The notes under the pieces were generated by a model. It was not told where the DNA came from. It saw only the letters and a program-made list of their open reading frames with translations, and ran no database searches. Below, in pieces: positions 7,877 through 16,046 of a DNA stretch of 64,000 nucleotides. Position 1 is the first letter of the stretch; the number at the start of each line of letters is the position of its first letter. The stretch is from contig CAKUDB010000001.1 in NCBI GenBank assembly GCA_934644775.1, forward strand, positions 248,001 to 312,000, read 5' to 3'. The position numbers and the translations under genes are program-made. The stretch comes from an uncultured bacterium. GTDB taxonomy: Bacteria > Vulcanimicrobiota > Xenobia > Xenobiales > Xenobiaceae.

Positions 7877-9574
7877 ATGCAATATAAAAAGAATTGGCTC
7901 TATTTCGGCCATTGGGTGGTTGCTTTTAGCTTAGGCTTGGGCCTTATGCTCTCAGGTTGCGGCGACAGCGGCTCCACTAAGCCTAATACTTTAGAGGGCT
8001 CTGCCCCTTCGCCAGCTGAGCCCAAAGGTAACAAAGTTATTTTTAACTACCACGTTTTAGCCCAAGCTACAGCCAAAGCTCAGGATATTCAAGCCGATAT
8101 TATCAGCGTAAATTATGCTTTCTATGGCCAAAACGAGGGCAAAAACTTTGTAGACGGCCCCCAAACCGATCCTTCTTATAGCCAAACTTTCACCCATGGT
8201 AAAGAAGCTACCGATAAGCAAATTACCGTAGAAAATGTAAATAAGCAAGCTTCTTTAGTAGTAGCCTCTTACTACGATGCTAAAGGCCATTTGGTGGCCG
8301 TTGGCCAAGACAAGATCGCCTTTAATGAAGACCATACTGCCATTGTAGATGAGCCTGAAGTTGCTCAAGTAGTAGCCGACAGCTTAACCTTTAAGGCCAG
8401 TAAATATGTTATACCTTTGCAAGACACTGTAGTTTTGTCTCTTAAAGCTATAGCTGCCAACAAAGAGTACGATTTGAGCGCTTTTGCTGAAATTAGCGGC
8501 ATAGACGAAAATATACTCGCTTTGCAAGAAGGCAGCTTAGAAGGCTTCACCTATAAGGGTGTCAAGTATGGCACTATTGAAGGTGGCACCATTACTGCTA
8601 CTGTTGGCAATACTAAGTGCTTGATAGGCAATTCTATTTATGTTACCGATCAAACTCCCTCTGCTATTAGCTTAAAGCCTGCTTCAGTTGAAGGCCATGA
8701 TATTTTTGCCGGTAGTGATGTCAATGGCCAAAAGTATTATATGCAATACGTTGACGAGAAGTGTTTACTTAGCCATTTCCCCTACATAAAGTATCACGCT
8801 AATTCTTCTAAGAAACAATACGATCCCATATATTACTATATAAACGAGCAGCCTTTTATCGTTTATGCTACCGCTTATACTTCCGAAGATCCTACCAAAG
8901 GGCCTACTCCCACTATTAAAGATGGACAAATTGGTATCAATATTACCGACGATCCTAACGTTAAGCTTTTAGATGTAGAATTTACCGATCCTGAGTATAT
9001 GAAAGCGCTTGGTTTCGAAATTCAGGCTAGCGTCGTCGATAGAACTAAAGTTCATGCTAATAGCGTAAACTCTTATAACTACGGCGACGATTACAAAATA
9101 ACTGCCCAATATGGCCAAGGCGACCAAGCTATAAAAAGCGATCCTGTAAGGTTAATTATAGAAGCCGAAGGCGTAAGGAATGAAGTTATTCAGTTTGCCT
9201 CCGTAGAGGAAGGTCAAGAACCTACTTTCTTTGTTCCTTATAACATTGAAGCTAAGAAAACTAAGATCGACTTTAAGTTGAAACTTATGGGCCTTTCTAG
9301 TGTGCTTGTTAGCATTGATGATGGAGAAGAACCGGTATCTTTTTATACCGATCCTTTGGAAATTCCCACCGATGTAATTGCGCCTGATAAGTATCCTGAT
9401 GTTGTCAAGCAAACTGAGTTCTCCAACTTGATTTATAAACAAGATAAACCTGGACTTAATGCTTACACCTTAAAAACTGAAGGCGAGCTGGAAGCTAATA
9501 AAATAGTTAAGCTTTTTATTGAAGATGTGGAAGGCGCTCCGCAGTATTCTTTCATATCTATTACCACTTATTAG
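7877..9574 (+). CDS. Tandem-array lipoprotein 3
   Basis: A 565-residue paralogue with lipobox LSGC then GDSGST, and the family motifs VNYAFYGQN and YYDAKGHLVAVGQD in the first 140 residues after the signal. The segment AYTSEDPTKGPTP then INITDD matches the repeated segment of lipoproteins 1 and 2. ATG 7877 is preferred; a GTG at 7868 would add three residues. Like its neighbours it is acidic and beta-rich, with no catalytic motif. The DNA around the lipobox codons is close to that of copies 1 and 2, while the rest is strongly diverged. Confidence 0.78.
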   Translation: MQYKKNWLYFGHWVVAFSLGLGLMLSGCGDSGSTKPNTLEGSAPSPAEPKGNKVIFNYHVLAQATAKAQDIQADIISVNYAFYGQNEGKNFVDGPQTDPSYSQTFTHGKEATDKQITVENVNKQASLVVASYYDAKGHLVAVGQDKIAFNEDHTAIVDEPEVAQVVADSLTFKASKYVIPLQDTVVLSLKAIAANKEYDLSAFAEISGIDENILALQEGSLEGFTYKGVKYGTIEGGTITATVGNTKCLIGNSIYVTDQTPSAISLKPASVEGHDIFAGSDVNGQKYYMQYVDEKCLLSHFPYIKYHANSSKKQYDPIYYYINEQPFIVYATAYTSEDPTKGPTPTIKDGQIGINITDDPNVKLLDVEFTDPEYMKALGFEIQASVVDRTKVHANSVNSYNYGDDYKITAQYGQGDQAIKSDPVRLIIEAEGVRNEVIQFASVEEGQEPTFFVPYNIEAKKTKIDFKLKLMGLSSVLVSIDDGEEPVSFYTDPLEIPTDVIAPDKYPDVVKQTEFSNLIYKQDKPGLNAYTLKTEGELEANKIVKLFIEDVEGAPQYSFISITTY

Positions 9575-9599
9575 AGTGATAGTTTTGTAAACTAGCTAT

Positions 9600-9640
9600 A
9601 AGCGGCTGTACTTTTTGGCAAGTGTAGCTGCTTTTTTTTT
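9600..9640 (+). terminator. Rho-independent terminator after lipoprotein 3
   Basis: Arms 9600-9613 and 9620-9633 pair over 14 positions (several G-U or A-C positions) around a short loop, followed by a run of T up to 9640. It ends the lipoprotein 2-3 transcript. Confidence 0.88.
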
Positions 9641-9803
9641 GTTAAAGTGCTTGGCAGGAGGGCAGGCGCCTTGTTTGAAAATAAGTAGGTTATCATTATT
9701 CATGCCTGCGCTGGGCTGGCTCTTTTTTCGCTAAGTCGGCGGCATTTGTTTCTAGTAAGCAATTCTCAAGCTGAAAAGCACAGAGATAGTCTTATGAGTT
9801 TTG

Positions 9804-9819
9804 CGTTTCGAAGCGCAGT
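9804..9819. promoter_or_regulatory. 16-nt palindrome upstream of lipoprotein 4
   Basis: TGCGTTTCGAAGCGCA is a perfect inverted repeat apart from one G-T position. It lies 37 nt before the start of lipoprotein 4, so it could be an operator or leader stem. No protein or RNA family is identified. Confidence 0.3.
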
Positions 9820-9855
9820 TCGACTCTTTTTTATATTTGAGAGGAATAAATAAGT

Positions 9856-11547
9856 ATGGCTAAGTCCGCCTATAAGAATCTTTACGGTTTTACTGCTTTT
9901 GCGGCCGCCGCCGGTTTGGCTTTATGTTTAACGACTTCCGGTTGTAGCGACGATACTTCCGATCCCAACCCCTTTGAGGTTAATCGCGGTACTGTCACCT
10001 ACAATTATACTAGAGCTGCAGCTAAAGCTGCCGATTTGCCAGCTGCTGCCGTCAAAGCCACCTACACTTTTAGCGAAGGCGACGCTTTAATCTATACTGT
10101 AGCCAATGTTCAAATTGTTCCCGAGAATGGGTCAAGTGACGATACTAAAGAAGGTAAATTAGTCGGTAGGGTCCCTGAAGATCTTACGCCTAACGATCCT
10201 AACGCCACACCTACTTCTTGGAATGTTGATATTAAGCAAGTACCTATCAAAGCTGACAGAGTTTCGGTTATGTATTTCGACGCTAATGGCGCCCCTGTAG
10301 GCTTGGGTGTAGATAGCCTCGATTGGACTTCTACTACCACAGGTAAAGCTGCTGTTGTAGAACAGCCCGATTTGGTAGACAGTAGTGTTATCGCTACCAA
10401 GATTGCAAACAGAGAGATCGTACCTCAGGTAGTTACTTCCACTCCTTGTGTCGATAAGGATGAATATATCTGGGTAAAACCCGTTTTGGCTTACAATAAT
10501 GGCTCTGACAAACCGGTACTTTTCGACCTTAGCGGTCTGGCTACTTACTCCCTTGATGGGCAAGACGAAGGGCAGTCTACCTACTTAGAAAAGGCTAAAT
10601 ATCAGTGGTATGTAGGTAAGAGCGATTTCTCAAACAGCGACGAAAAAACTACCACTAAAGCAGACGATTCAGAAACAACTCCCGGCTACTACAAAGCTGT
10701 CGAATATGGTGAGCAAAAAGTTACCGTCTCCTTGAACGGTTGGGAAACTTTGGGTAAACTCGATCCTATTACCGTCTATATTAGCGACGCCCAACTTACC
10801 GAAGTAACTATTGATGGTAAAGACGATGTTTATTATGTTGTGGCTCCTAATTACGATTTCGGTTTGAGCTCTGTGGTTGTTCCCGACGTACGTACCGAAT
10901 CTATTCCTTTCAACACCGTGTCCTTTAAGGCTATAGGTAAGTATAAGGGGAACAGTGGCCCCAGTTTCGATACTGACGCTAGCTCCTATGTCACCTGGAA
11001 ACTTACCAATAAAGATGGCCAAGAACTTAGCGATAAAGACGGCATCAAAGGTCAAAAAGACGCTTTGGGCCACTATGTCGTTACTTCTACAGCCACTTCT
11101 TTAAAAGATCTTGAGCTGACAGCCCAAGCTAGTAGCGCCTCTCCTAAAGTATCTTTACACTCTCTGCCCGCTGCTGCCGATATTAAAGTTAAGATCGCTC
11201 AGGAAGTGGTTAAGGGTGGCAGTGTCGACGGTGCTGTTGAAGGCTTCTTTAAGGTGACAACTCCCACAGGAGTAGTAGAAACTTCTGGCTCTAATATTAC
11301 TGATTATAGTAAAGTGAAGATCGATAAGGTGGAGTCTAGCCCTGCTGCTCCTACTGAAAATAAAGCTAAAGTAGAGAAGAATGAAGCTGCTAACGGTATT
11401 AAGCTTACCCTCGGTGATGAAGATGTTGGTAGTACCGTTACTTTCGAGACTATCTACAAAGATCTTTATAAGAGTGGTAAGAAAATGGAGTTAAAGTCTT
11501 CTACTTCTGTGAATGTAGTCAAAGAGACCGAAACTGAAGAACCTTAG
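9856..11547 (+). CDS. Tandem-array lipoprotein 4 (divergent)
   Basis: A 563-residue lipoprotein: a signal peptide with lipobox TSGC then SDDTSD, an N-terminal beta domain with VTYNYTRAAAKAA and MYFDANGAPVGLGVD, which correspond to the motifs of copies 1-3, then a larger beta-rich body and a charged C-terminus. The shared motifs and build place it in the same family, although overall identity is clearly lower. GAGAGGAA precedes the ATG. It appears to be transcribed on its own, between terminator-like hairpins on either side. Function unknown; likely envelope-anchored. Confidence 0.78.
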   Translation: MAKSAYKNLYGFTAFAAAAGLALCLTTSGCSDDTSDPNPFEVNRGTVTYNYTRAAAKAADLPAAAVKATYTFSEGDALIYTVANVQIVPENGSSDDTKEGKLVGRVPEDLTPNDPNATPTSWNVDIKQVPIKADRVSVMYFDANGAPVGLGVDSLDWTSTTTGKAAVVEQPDLVDSSVIATKIANREIVPQVVTSTPCVDKDEYIWVKPVLAYNNGSDKPVLFDLSGLATYSLDGQDEGQSTYLEKAKYQWYVGKSDFSNSDEKTTTKADDSETTPGYYKAVEYGEQKVTVSLNGWETLGKLDPITVYISDAQLTEVTIDGKDDVYYVVAPNYDFGLSSVVVPDVRTESIPFNTVSFKAIGKYKGNSGPSFDTDASSYVTWKLTNKDGQELSDKDGIKGQKDALGHYVVTSTATSLKDLELTAQASSASPKVSLHSLPAAADIKVKIAQEVVKGGSVDGAVEGFFKVTTPTGVVETSGSNITDYSKVKIDKVESSPAAPTENKAKVEKNEAANGIKLTLGDEDVGSTVTFETIYKDLYKSGKKMELKSSTSVNVVKETETEEP

Positions 11548-11582
11548 GGAGAAGGTTTAGCTCTTAAGTAGATTCTTGACAT

Positions 11583-11634
11583 AAAAAGGCGGTTGTCTCA
11601 GCTCTAAAAAAATCTGGGGCTGCCCCTTTTTTTT
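11583..11634 (+). terminator. Likely terminator after lipoprotein 4
   Basis: An AAAAAGG...CCTTTTTTTT stem with an imperfect GC-rich interior (around GGCGG and GGGGCTGCC) ends in a run of eight T. The inner pairing is irregular, so termination strength is uncertain. Confidence 0.6.
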
Positions 11635-11727
11635 AGGTTAACATTATTTTTTGTAAGCGGATAAGTGTTCGCTTTAACAAAAAATTGGAAAGCTTTAATA
11701 CTTAATTTCTACTAGAAAGGAATATCT

Positions 11728-13221
11728 ATGAGCAAGTTTTTTCTTAATAAACGCTCTTGGAAAGTTATAGTCGCTTTCCTCATGGTGCTGGGTTTTTGTA
11801 CCGTTTTAAGCGCTTGTTCCGACGACGACGATTTAGGTGATCCCACCCGCGCTTCTATTTTAGTAACTCACAGTATCGCTTCAGCCAAAATGGAGGCTAC
11901 GGCTCGCTCTTTAGGCTCCGATATTCGCAGTGTAATTTACTATTGCTACAATAGCCAAGGCGTGCGCACTTTTGGCCCGGCCCAATTAGCTAAAACCCCT
12001 CAGATTCTTTTGCAAGCCGTTCCGGTAGAGTCTACTTCTATAGGTATGACCTACCTTGACGGCGATGGCAAGGCGATAGCTTACTATAGCCAGCCGGTCA
12101 GCCTCAAAGTTGGGGAAGTTTATGAAATAAACGATCCCGATTGGAAATATCTCAACGAAATCGATAACATGGAAGGTTTGGAGATCGTCCAGGACGATAT
12201 GCGTGTGCATACTGGCGACGAAGCTACTTTCTATGCTACGGCTTTATTTAAAGATAAAGAGAGCGGTAAGCTCTATCCTCAGCTCTTTAATACTATGTGC
12301 GATTGGAAGAGCAGCAATACTAGCGTAGCTTCTTCAACTAAATCTGATGAAAGTGAGAGTTCTTCAATTAAAGGTAAGTTCTATACCTTTAACGCTGGCA
12401 CTACTCAAATCAGTGCTACTTTCCAAAAATATACCGCTACGGTCACTTTAGACGTTACCGAGGCTACTATTACCAAAGTTAAGTTGTCCGAAACTGAAGT
12501 TACTTTGCCTTTAGGTTTGCCTTGTTATGAATTGCCTTTAACGGCTACTTGGTCTGACGGTAAAGAGACTGACGTTAGTTATCAAAGCAACTGGAGCACT
12601 AGCAATGGAGACCGCGTCTTGGTTAGCTACGGCTATATCTTCCCCAAAGCTTCTCACGAAGCCGAGGAAGAGCCTACTGTCATTACGGCTAGTTGTACTT
12701 CCAATGGCCAAAACCACCAGGATCAGTGCAAAGTTACTGTAGTTGACGCTACCTATAAAAGCTTAAGTATAAAGGTCGATCCCGAACCTCTCTATGTAGG
12801 TGATACTAGCTTTATTGGAGTTTTTGCCACCTTTACTATTAACGGCAGCGACAAGAGTTATGAAATAGACGACGTCAATTACTATACCGTAACTTCTTCT
12901 AAACCTGAAGTTGCTGCTGTCGATAATGAGGGTGTAACTTTAGAGGGTAAGAGCGTGGGCTCTACAGAGTTAAGTGCCAGTTTCCAATATGGAGAAATTA
13001 AGGGTTCAACTAAACATACCGTAGAAGTAGTGGCTGTTCCTACTGGCGACGATTCTGGCGACGATTCTGGTGACGGTTCCGGTGACGATTCTGGTGATGC
13101 TACTGGTGACAATACTGGCGATAATACCGGAGATGAAGGTGGCGATGAAGGTGGCGACGGATCTGACGAAGGTCAAGATGGTGGCGACATCGACATGGGT
13201 GGCTTGATCGGCGGCCTGTAA
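11728..13221 (+). CDS. Tandem-array lipoprotein 5 with Ig-like regions and Gly-Asp tail
   Basis: A 497-residue lipoprotein: a signal peptide with lipobox LSAC then SDDDD, an N-terminal domain with MTYLDGDGKAIAYY that matches the family motif position, then three segments that resemble bacterial Ig-like group 2 (BIG_2) domains. Examples are DWKSSNTSVAS..., LSETEVTLPLG... with WSTSNGD, and IKVDPEPLYVGD... with SSKPEVAAVDNEG. Such domains are common in adhesins and surface layers. The last 50 residues are a low-complexity Gly/Asp/Ser repeat ending in MGGLIGGL. AGAAAGGAAT precedes the ATG. A role at the cell surface is inferred. It is the last member of the array. Confidence 0.8.
   Translation: MSKFFLNKRSWKVIVAFLMVLGFCTVLSACSDDDDLGDPTRASILVTHSIASAKMEATARSLGSDIRSVIYYCYNSQGVRTFGPAQLAKTPQILLQAVPVESTSIGMTYLDGDGKAIAYYSQPVSLKVGEVYEINDPDWKYLNEIDNMEGLEIVQDDMRVHTGDEATFYATALFKDKESGKLYPQLFNTMCDWKSSNTSVASSTKSDESESSSIKGKFYTFNAGTTQISATFQKYTATVTLDVTEATITKVKLSETEVTLPLGLPCYELPLTATWSDGKETDVSYQSNWSTSNGDRVLVSYGYIFPKASHEAEEEPTVITASCTSNGQNHQDQCKVTVVDATYKSLSIKVDPEPLYVGDTSFIGVFATFTINGSDKSYEIDDVNYYTVTSSKPEVAAVDNEGVTLEGKSVGSTELSASFQYGEIKGSTKHTVEVVAVPTGDDSGDDSGDGSGDDSGDATGDNTGDNTGDEGGDEGGDGSDEGQDGGDIDMGGLIGGL
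13045..13172 (+). repeat. Imperfect 12-nt tandem repeat encoding Gly-Asp-rich tail
   Basis: Repeated units related to GGCGACGATTCT run for about 128 bases, encoding GDDS/GDGS/GDNT/GDEG variants. Acidic Gly-Asp repeats often act as flexible or cation-binding spacers. In-frame copy-number change is possible. Confidence 0.8.
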
Positions 13222-13252
13222 TTTGCTTACCAAGCTTCAATAAGTCATAAAA

Positions 13253-13293
13253 AAATAAGCCTTCCGCTTCTAAGTGGGAGGCTTATTTTTATG
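13253..13293. terminator. Bidirectional terminator between lipoprotein 5 and the radical SAM gene
   Basis: AAATAAGCCTTCC (13253-13265) pairs with GGGAGGCTTATTT (13276-13288) with one wobble. There is an A-run before and a T-run after, so it can end both the rightward lipoprotein gene and the leftward radical SAM gene. Confidence 0.92.
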
Positions 13294-14400
13294 TTATTTT
13301 TCTTCAACTTGCCAGCGCTCTAAGCTGCCGGGAATTTCGGAACTGAGTCGCTCCAAAATAGCTTGCATAGCTTCGCACATAATGGTTTGCTGATCCGGGT
13401 TGCCACTAAGCTGACGCTCCCAAGCGCAGCCACCACGGCAGAAATGGAACCATTTGCAAGAGCGGCAATTGACGGGAATTTGGGCCCAGCGGCGGAAAAA
13501 TTCAATAGCTTTAGGGGAAGTCATCAGCTCTTTTAAGGTATGCTGATGGATATTGCCTAAGCAAAATTCTTTCATGCCGGAGAATTCGTCGCAAGGATAG
13601 ACGTCACCATTGTGAGCAAAACCCACAAAGTGAGAGCACTTGCCTTGTAATTTGCAATAGTGCGGCGTATGGCCGGCCAATTTGCGGGAAATTTCCGAAA
13701 GGATACGCACTCGGAAGTTGGGGTTGCCTAGGGCTAGCCAACGCTCCAAAACGCGCATAATAAAATCTTTGTATTGCTTGCCGCTAATCTCTACTTCGAA
13801 ATGGCCTTGGTGGAAGCGAGTAGAGGGGACAAAGTCCATCTCTCTAACGCCGTTACTCTCAAACCAGTCGACCAATTCTTCTGGGTGATCTAAGCCTCTT
13901 GGAGTAAGGACGGCCGAAACTCTGGGATTGATACCCACCTTACGCAAATTGGTAATACCTTGCCAGACGGCTTCAAAAGTGCCTCGACCTGCTTGGGCCC
14001 CGGCTCGGTAGACGCGCTGTTGATCGTGCAACCAAGGAGGGCCGTCTAAACTGACGGTGACGGCGAAACCTCGCTTAGCCAAAAGGTCGGCCCATTCGTC
14101 GTTAATAAGTGTGCCGTTAGTCTGTAGGCCGTGGTAGACGGTACGTCCAGCAAAATAGCGATCCACTAATTCCATAGCTTGGGCAAAGCGCTTGAGGCCA
14201 TACAAAGTAGGTTCGCCACCAAACCATAAAAGATGGATAGGCCCTTGAGTATTTTGGGCTACCGCTTCGAGGGATTTTTCTAAAGTGGCCTTATCCATAA
14301 AATAACCAGAGCCCAGCTTCCCATCCTGACAGCAATACTTACAGGCGAGGTTGCAGGACTCGGTTAATTTAAAGACTGGCCTTAATTGGCCGGAAATCAC
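13294..14400 (-). CDS. Radical SAM/SPASM peptide maturase (anaerobic sulfatase maturase-like)
   Basis: A 368-residue enzyme. The radical SAM cluster motif is C16-x3-C20-x2-C23, followed by LLWFGGEPTLY (the GGEP motif of SAM binding) and TVSLDGPP. The C-terminal half has SPASM-type cysteines: CKLQGKC, NGDVYPCDEF, then CRSC-x5-C-x3-C and a final Cys. It should bind three 4Fe-4S clusters. The layout is that of anaerobic sulfatase maturases, but no sulfatase is nearby. Instead the gene starts (GTG) inside the last codons of a 30-codon gene, with a 4-nt GTGA overlap, the classic arrangement of a peptide-modifying enzyme with its substrate. A RiPP maturase forming a Cys- or Trp-centred crosslink is the preferred reading. 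A sulfatase or general protein maturase is the alternative. Confidence 0.85.
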   Translation of the reverse strand: MISGQLRPVFKLTESCNLACKYCCQDGKLGSGYFMDKATLEKSLEAVAQNTQGPIHLLWFGGEPTLYGLKRFAQAMELVDRYFAGRTVYHGLQTNGTLINDEWADLLAKRGFAVTVSLDGPPWLHDQQRVYRAGAQAGRGTFEAVWQGITNLRKVGINPRVSAVLTPRGLDHPEELVDWFESNGVREMDFVPSTRFHQGHFEVEISGKQYKDFIMRVLERWLALGNPNFRVRILSEISRKLAGHTPHYCKLQGKCSHFVGFAHNGDVYPCDEFSGMKEFCLGNIHQHTLKELMTSPKAIEFFRRWAQIPVNCRSCKWFHFCRGGCAWERQLSGNPDQQTIMCEAMQAILERLSSEIPGSLERWQVEEK

Positions 14401-14489
14401 GCTTTAACCCAGCAAACGCAATCTTTTTCTTCGGGATCAGCATTGATAGCTGCAGCGATTACAGCATTAACTTCTTTGGTCTCTGCCAT
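14397..14489 (-). CDS. Putative RiPP precursor peptide (30 residues, C-terminal DCVCWVKA)
   Basis: A 31-codon gene found by reading upstream of the radical SAM gene. The ATG at 14489 is preceded by AAGGAG at good spacing, and the stop (TGA) overlaps the GTG start of the maturase. The product has a leader-like N-terminal part of Ala/Glu/Asn-rich helix (MAETKEVNAVIAAAINADP), a short acidic hinge (EEKD), and a core CVCWVKA with two Cys, a Trp and a Lys. Two Cys at spacing C-x-C could take thioether bonds. Trp-Val-Lys fits the aromatic-x-x pattern used by enzymes that make three-residue cyclophanes. TACAAT just upstream of the ribosome-binding site could be a -10 box. No known precursor family is recognised, and expression is unproven. 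Confidence 0.75.
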   Translation of the reverse strand: MAETKEVNAVIAAAINADPEEKDCVCWVKA

Positions 14490-14632
14490 TTTGATTTCTC
14501 CTTATATTGTAGGCGGCGGGGTTGGAGTAAAAGCAACCTCGTTAATTTTGTCTTTGGTTGGCCGTTAGCCTACAGCCTAACCCTTAAAGACACAATTGGC
14601 CGCCTTCGCTTCTTAAGAAGTGGGCTCCTGCT

Positions 14633-16006
14633 TTAGCCTTCGGGGCTACCTTTAGAGCTAGCCTCCTGGGCCTCAGCTTCTGGAGAAGAGGGCTGCTGCT
14701 TTTGGACAAAACTAGAAGTATTAGGCTCTTCGGCAGCTTTAATTGCCTTAAGTTCGCCACTCTTTAGGCCGTACTTACGCAGCTTATGGACTAATTGTTT
14801 ACTATCTTGAACTTTACCGTGGACTTTACTAACTATTTGTTTTACCGACTCTCTGGCTGGTACGGTAGCGTTGGCTTCCAAGGGGTAGGGGGTGTCCGGC
14901 AAACGCATATCCTCTTCAGTAAGGGGGCCGAAAGCCGGATTCTTCTCTACATAAAACTCTATACATACTCGGGCAATAGCCGCTACAGGGATAGCTACTA
15001 GCATACCCATAATGCCGCCAATTTCTGCACCAGCTATTAAAGCGACCATTACGGTTAGGGGCGGCAATTTTACCGAGCGTCCGATTACGGCTGGCACGAT
15101 AATGTGGCCTTCCAACCAGTGGACGCCTTGCAAAACGATAATAGTGAAGACGGCAAAGAGCGGCCCTTTATTGAGCAAAGCAATAATAAAAGCCGGAATA
15201 TAACTTATGGCTACGCCTACATAGGGGATAATATCGATAATGCCGGAAAAAACGCCGATCAAGATGGCATAATCTATACCCATAAGCCAGAGGGAAAGGC
15301 CGACAAAGAAGCCGATAGTGACGCAAACGATCAGTTGGCCGCGAATAAACTTGCCCAAAACATAATCGATACGGCGCAACAAATCGACAGCTCCGTTGCG
15401 CCAAGCCTTAGGCAAGCAACCCACGAAACTTTCTTTATAAATACCCGCATCCATTAAAATATAGAAGACCAGCAAGGGCACCAAGATGGCCCCGCCCATA
15501 ATACTGGCCATGCTGCGCACACCGGAAAGGAAGCCGGGCATAGAGTTCTTGACCAGACTGGGACTGTTATTTTGCATAAATTGCATTATATGCTGAGTGC
15601 TGAGCTTCTCTGGCTCGACCATAGGTTTAAGGGTAGTTGGCAACCAACTCTGAATAGTAAGGGCCCATTGGGAAGTAATATGGTTCAAGCTGGCCGACAT
15701 GGTGCTCATATTGGCAATTAGGCGATGAAATTCTAATTTGACTATAGGCAGCAAATAGGCCACAAAAAAGCTAATTATGGCCAATAAGGCCGCATAGACG
15801 ATCACTATGGAGATCGTTAGGGGTACTCCCTTTTTATGTAAAAAATGGACGCAGGGGGCAATTAAATATGTCACCAGGATAGACACGATCAAAATATTGA
15901 TGATCATGTGTATCTGGCCTAAGAACCAGCAAAAGGCTCCAGCTAAGATTAAAAGTCCCAATAGATAAAAAATTATATGGAACTTATTTTTATTATTAAA
16001 ATCCAT
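14633..16006 (-). CDS. AI-2E family transporter (membrane permease)
   Basis: A 457-residue polytopic membrane protein. Hydrophobic segments begin at residue 11, followed by the family-typical block VPLLVFYILMDAGIYKESFVG, then FIRGQLIVCVTIGFFVGLSLWLMGIDYAILIGVFSGIIDIIPYVG and the C-terminal GGIMGMLVAIPVAAIARV. These match the PF01594 family, which includes TqsA/YdiK and related exporters or ion antiporters. About 85 charged residues follow the last helix as a cytoplasmic tail. It is encoded 143 nt upstream of the precursor peptide on the same strand, so a transport role for that system is possible but only by position. The substrate is not predictable. Confidence 0.85.
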   Translation of the reverse strand: MDFNNKNKFHIIFYLLGLLILAGAFCWFLGQIHMIINILIVSILVTYLIAPCVHFLHKKGVPLTISIVIVYAALLAIISFFVAYLLPIVKLEFHRLIANMSTMSASLNHITSQWALTIQSWLPTTLKPMVEPEKLSTQHIMQFMQNNSPSLVKNSMPGFLSGVRSMASIMGGAILVPLLVFYILMDAGIYKESFVGCLPKAWRNGAVDLLRRIDYVLGKFIRGQLIVCVTIGFFVGLSLWLMGIDYAILIGVFSGIIDIIPYVGVAISYIPAFIIALLNKGPLFAVFTIIVLQGVHWLEGHIIVPAVIGRSVKLPPLTVMVALIAGAEIGGIMGMLVAIPVAAIARVCIEFYVEKNPAFGPLTEEDMRLPDTPYPLEANATVPARESVKQIVSKVHGKVQDSKQLVHKLRKYGLKSGELKAIKAAEEPNTSSFVQKQQPSSPEAEAQEASSKGSPEG

Positions 16007-16046
16007 AGGTGAAAGGGCGGAAAATCCTTGTTAAGTTTTTTTCTAT

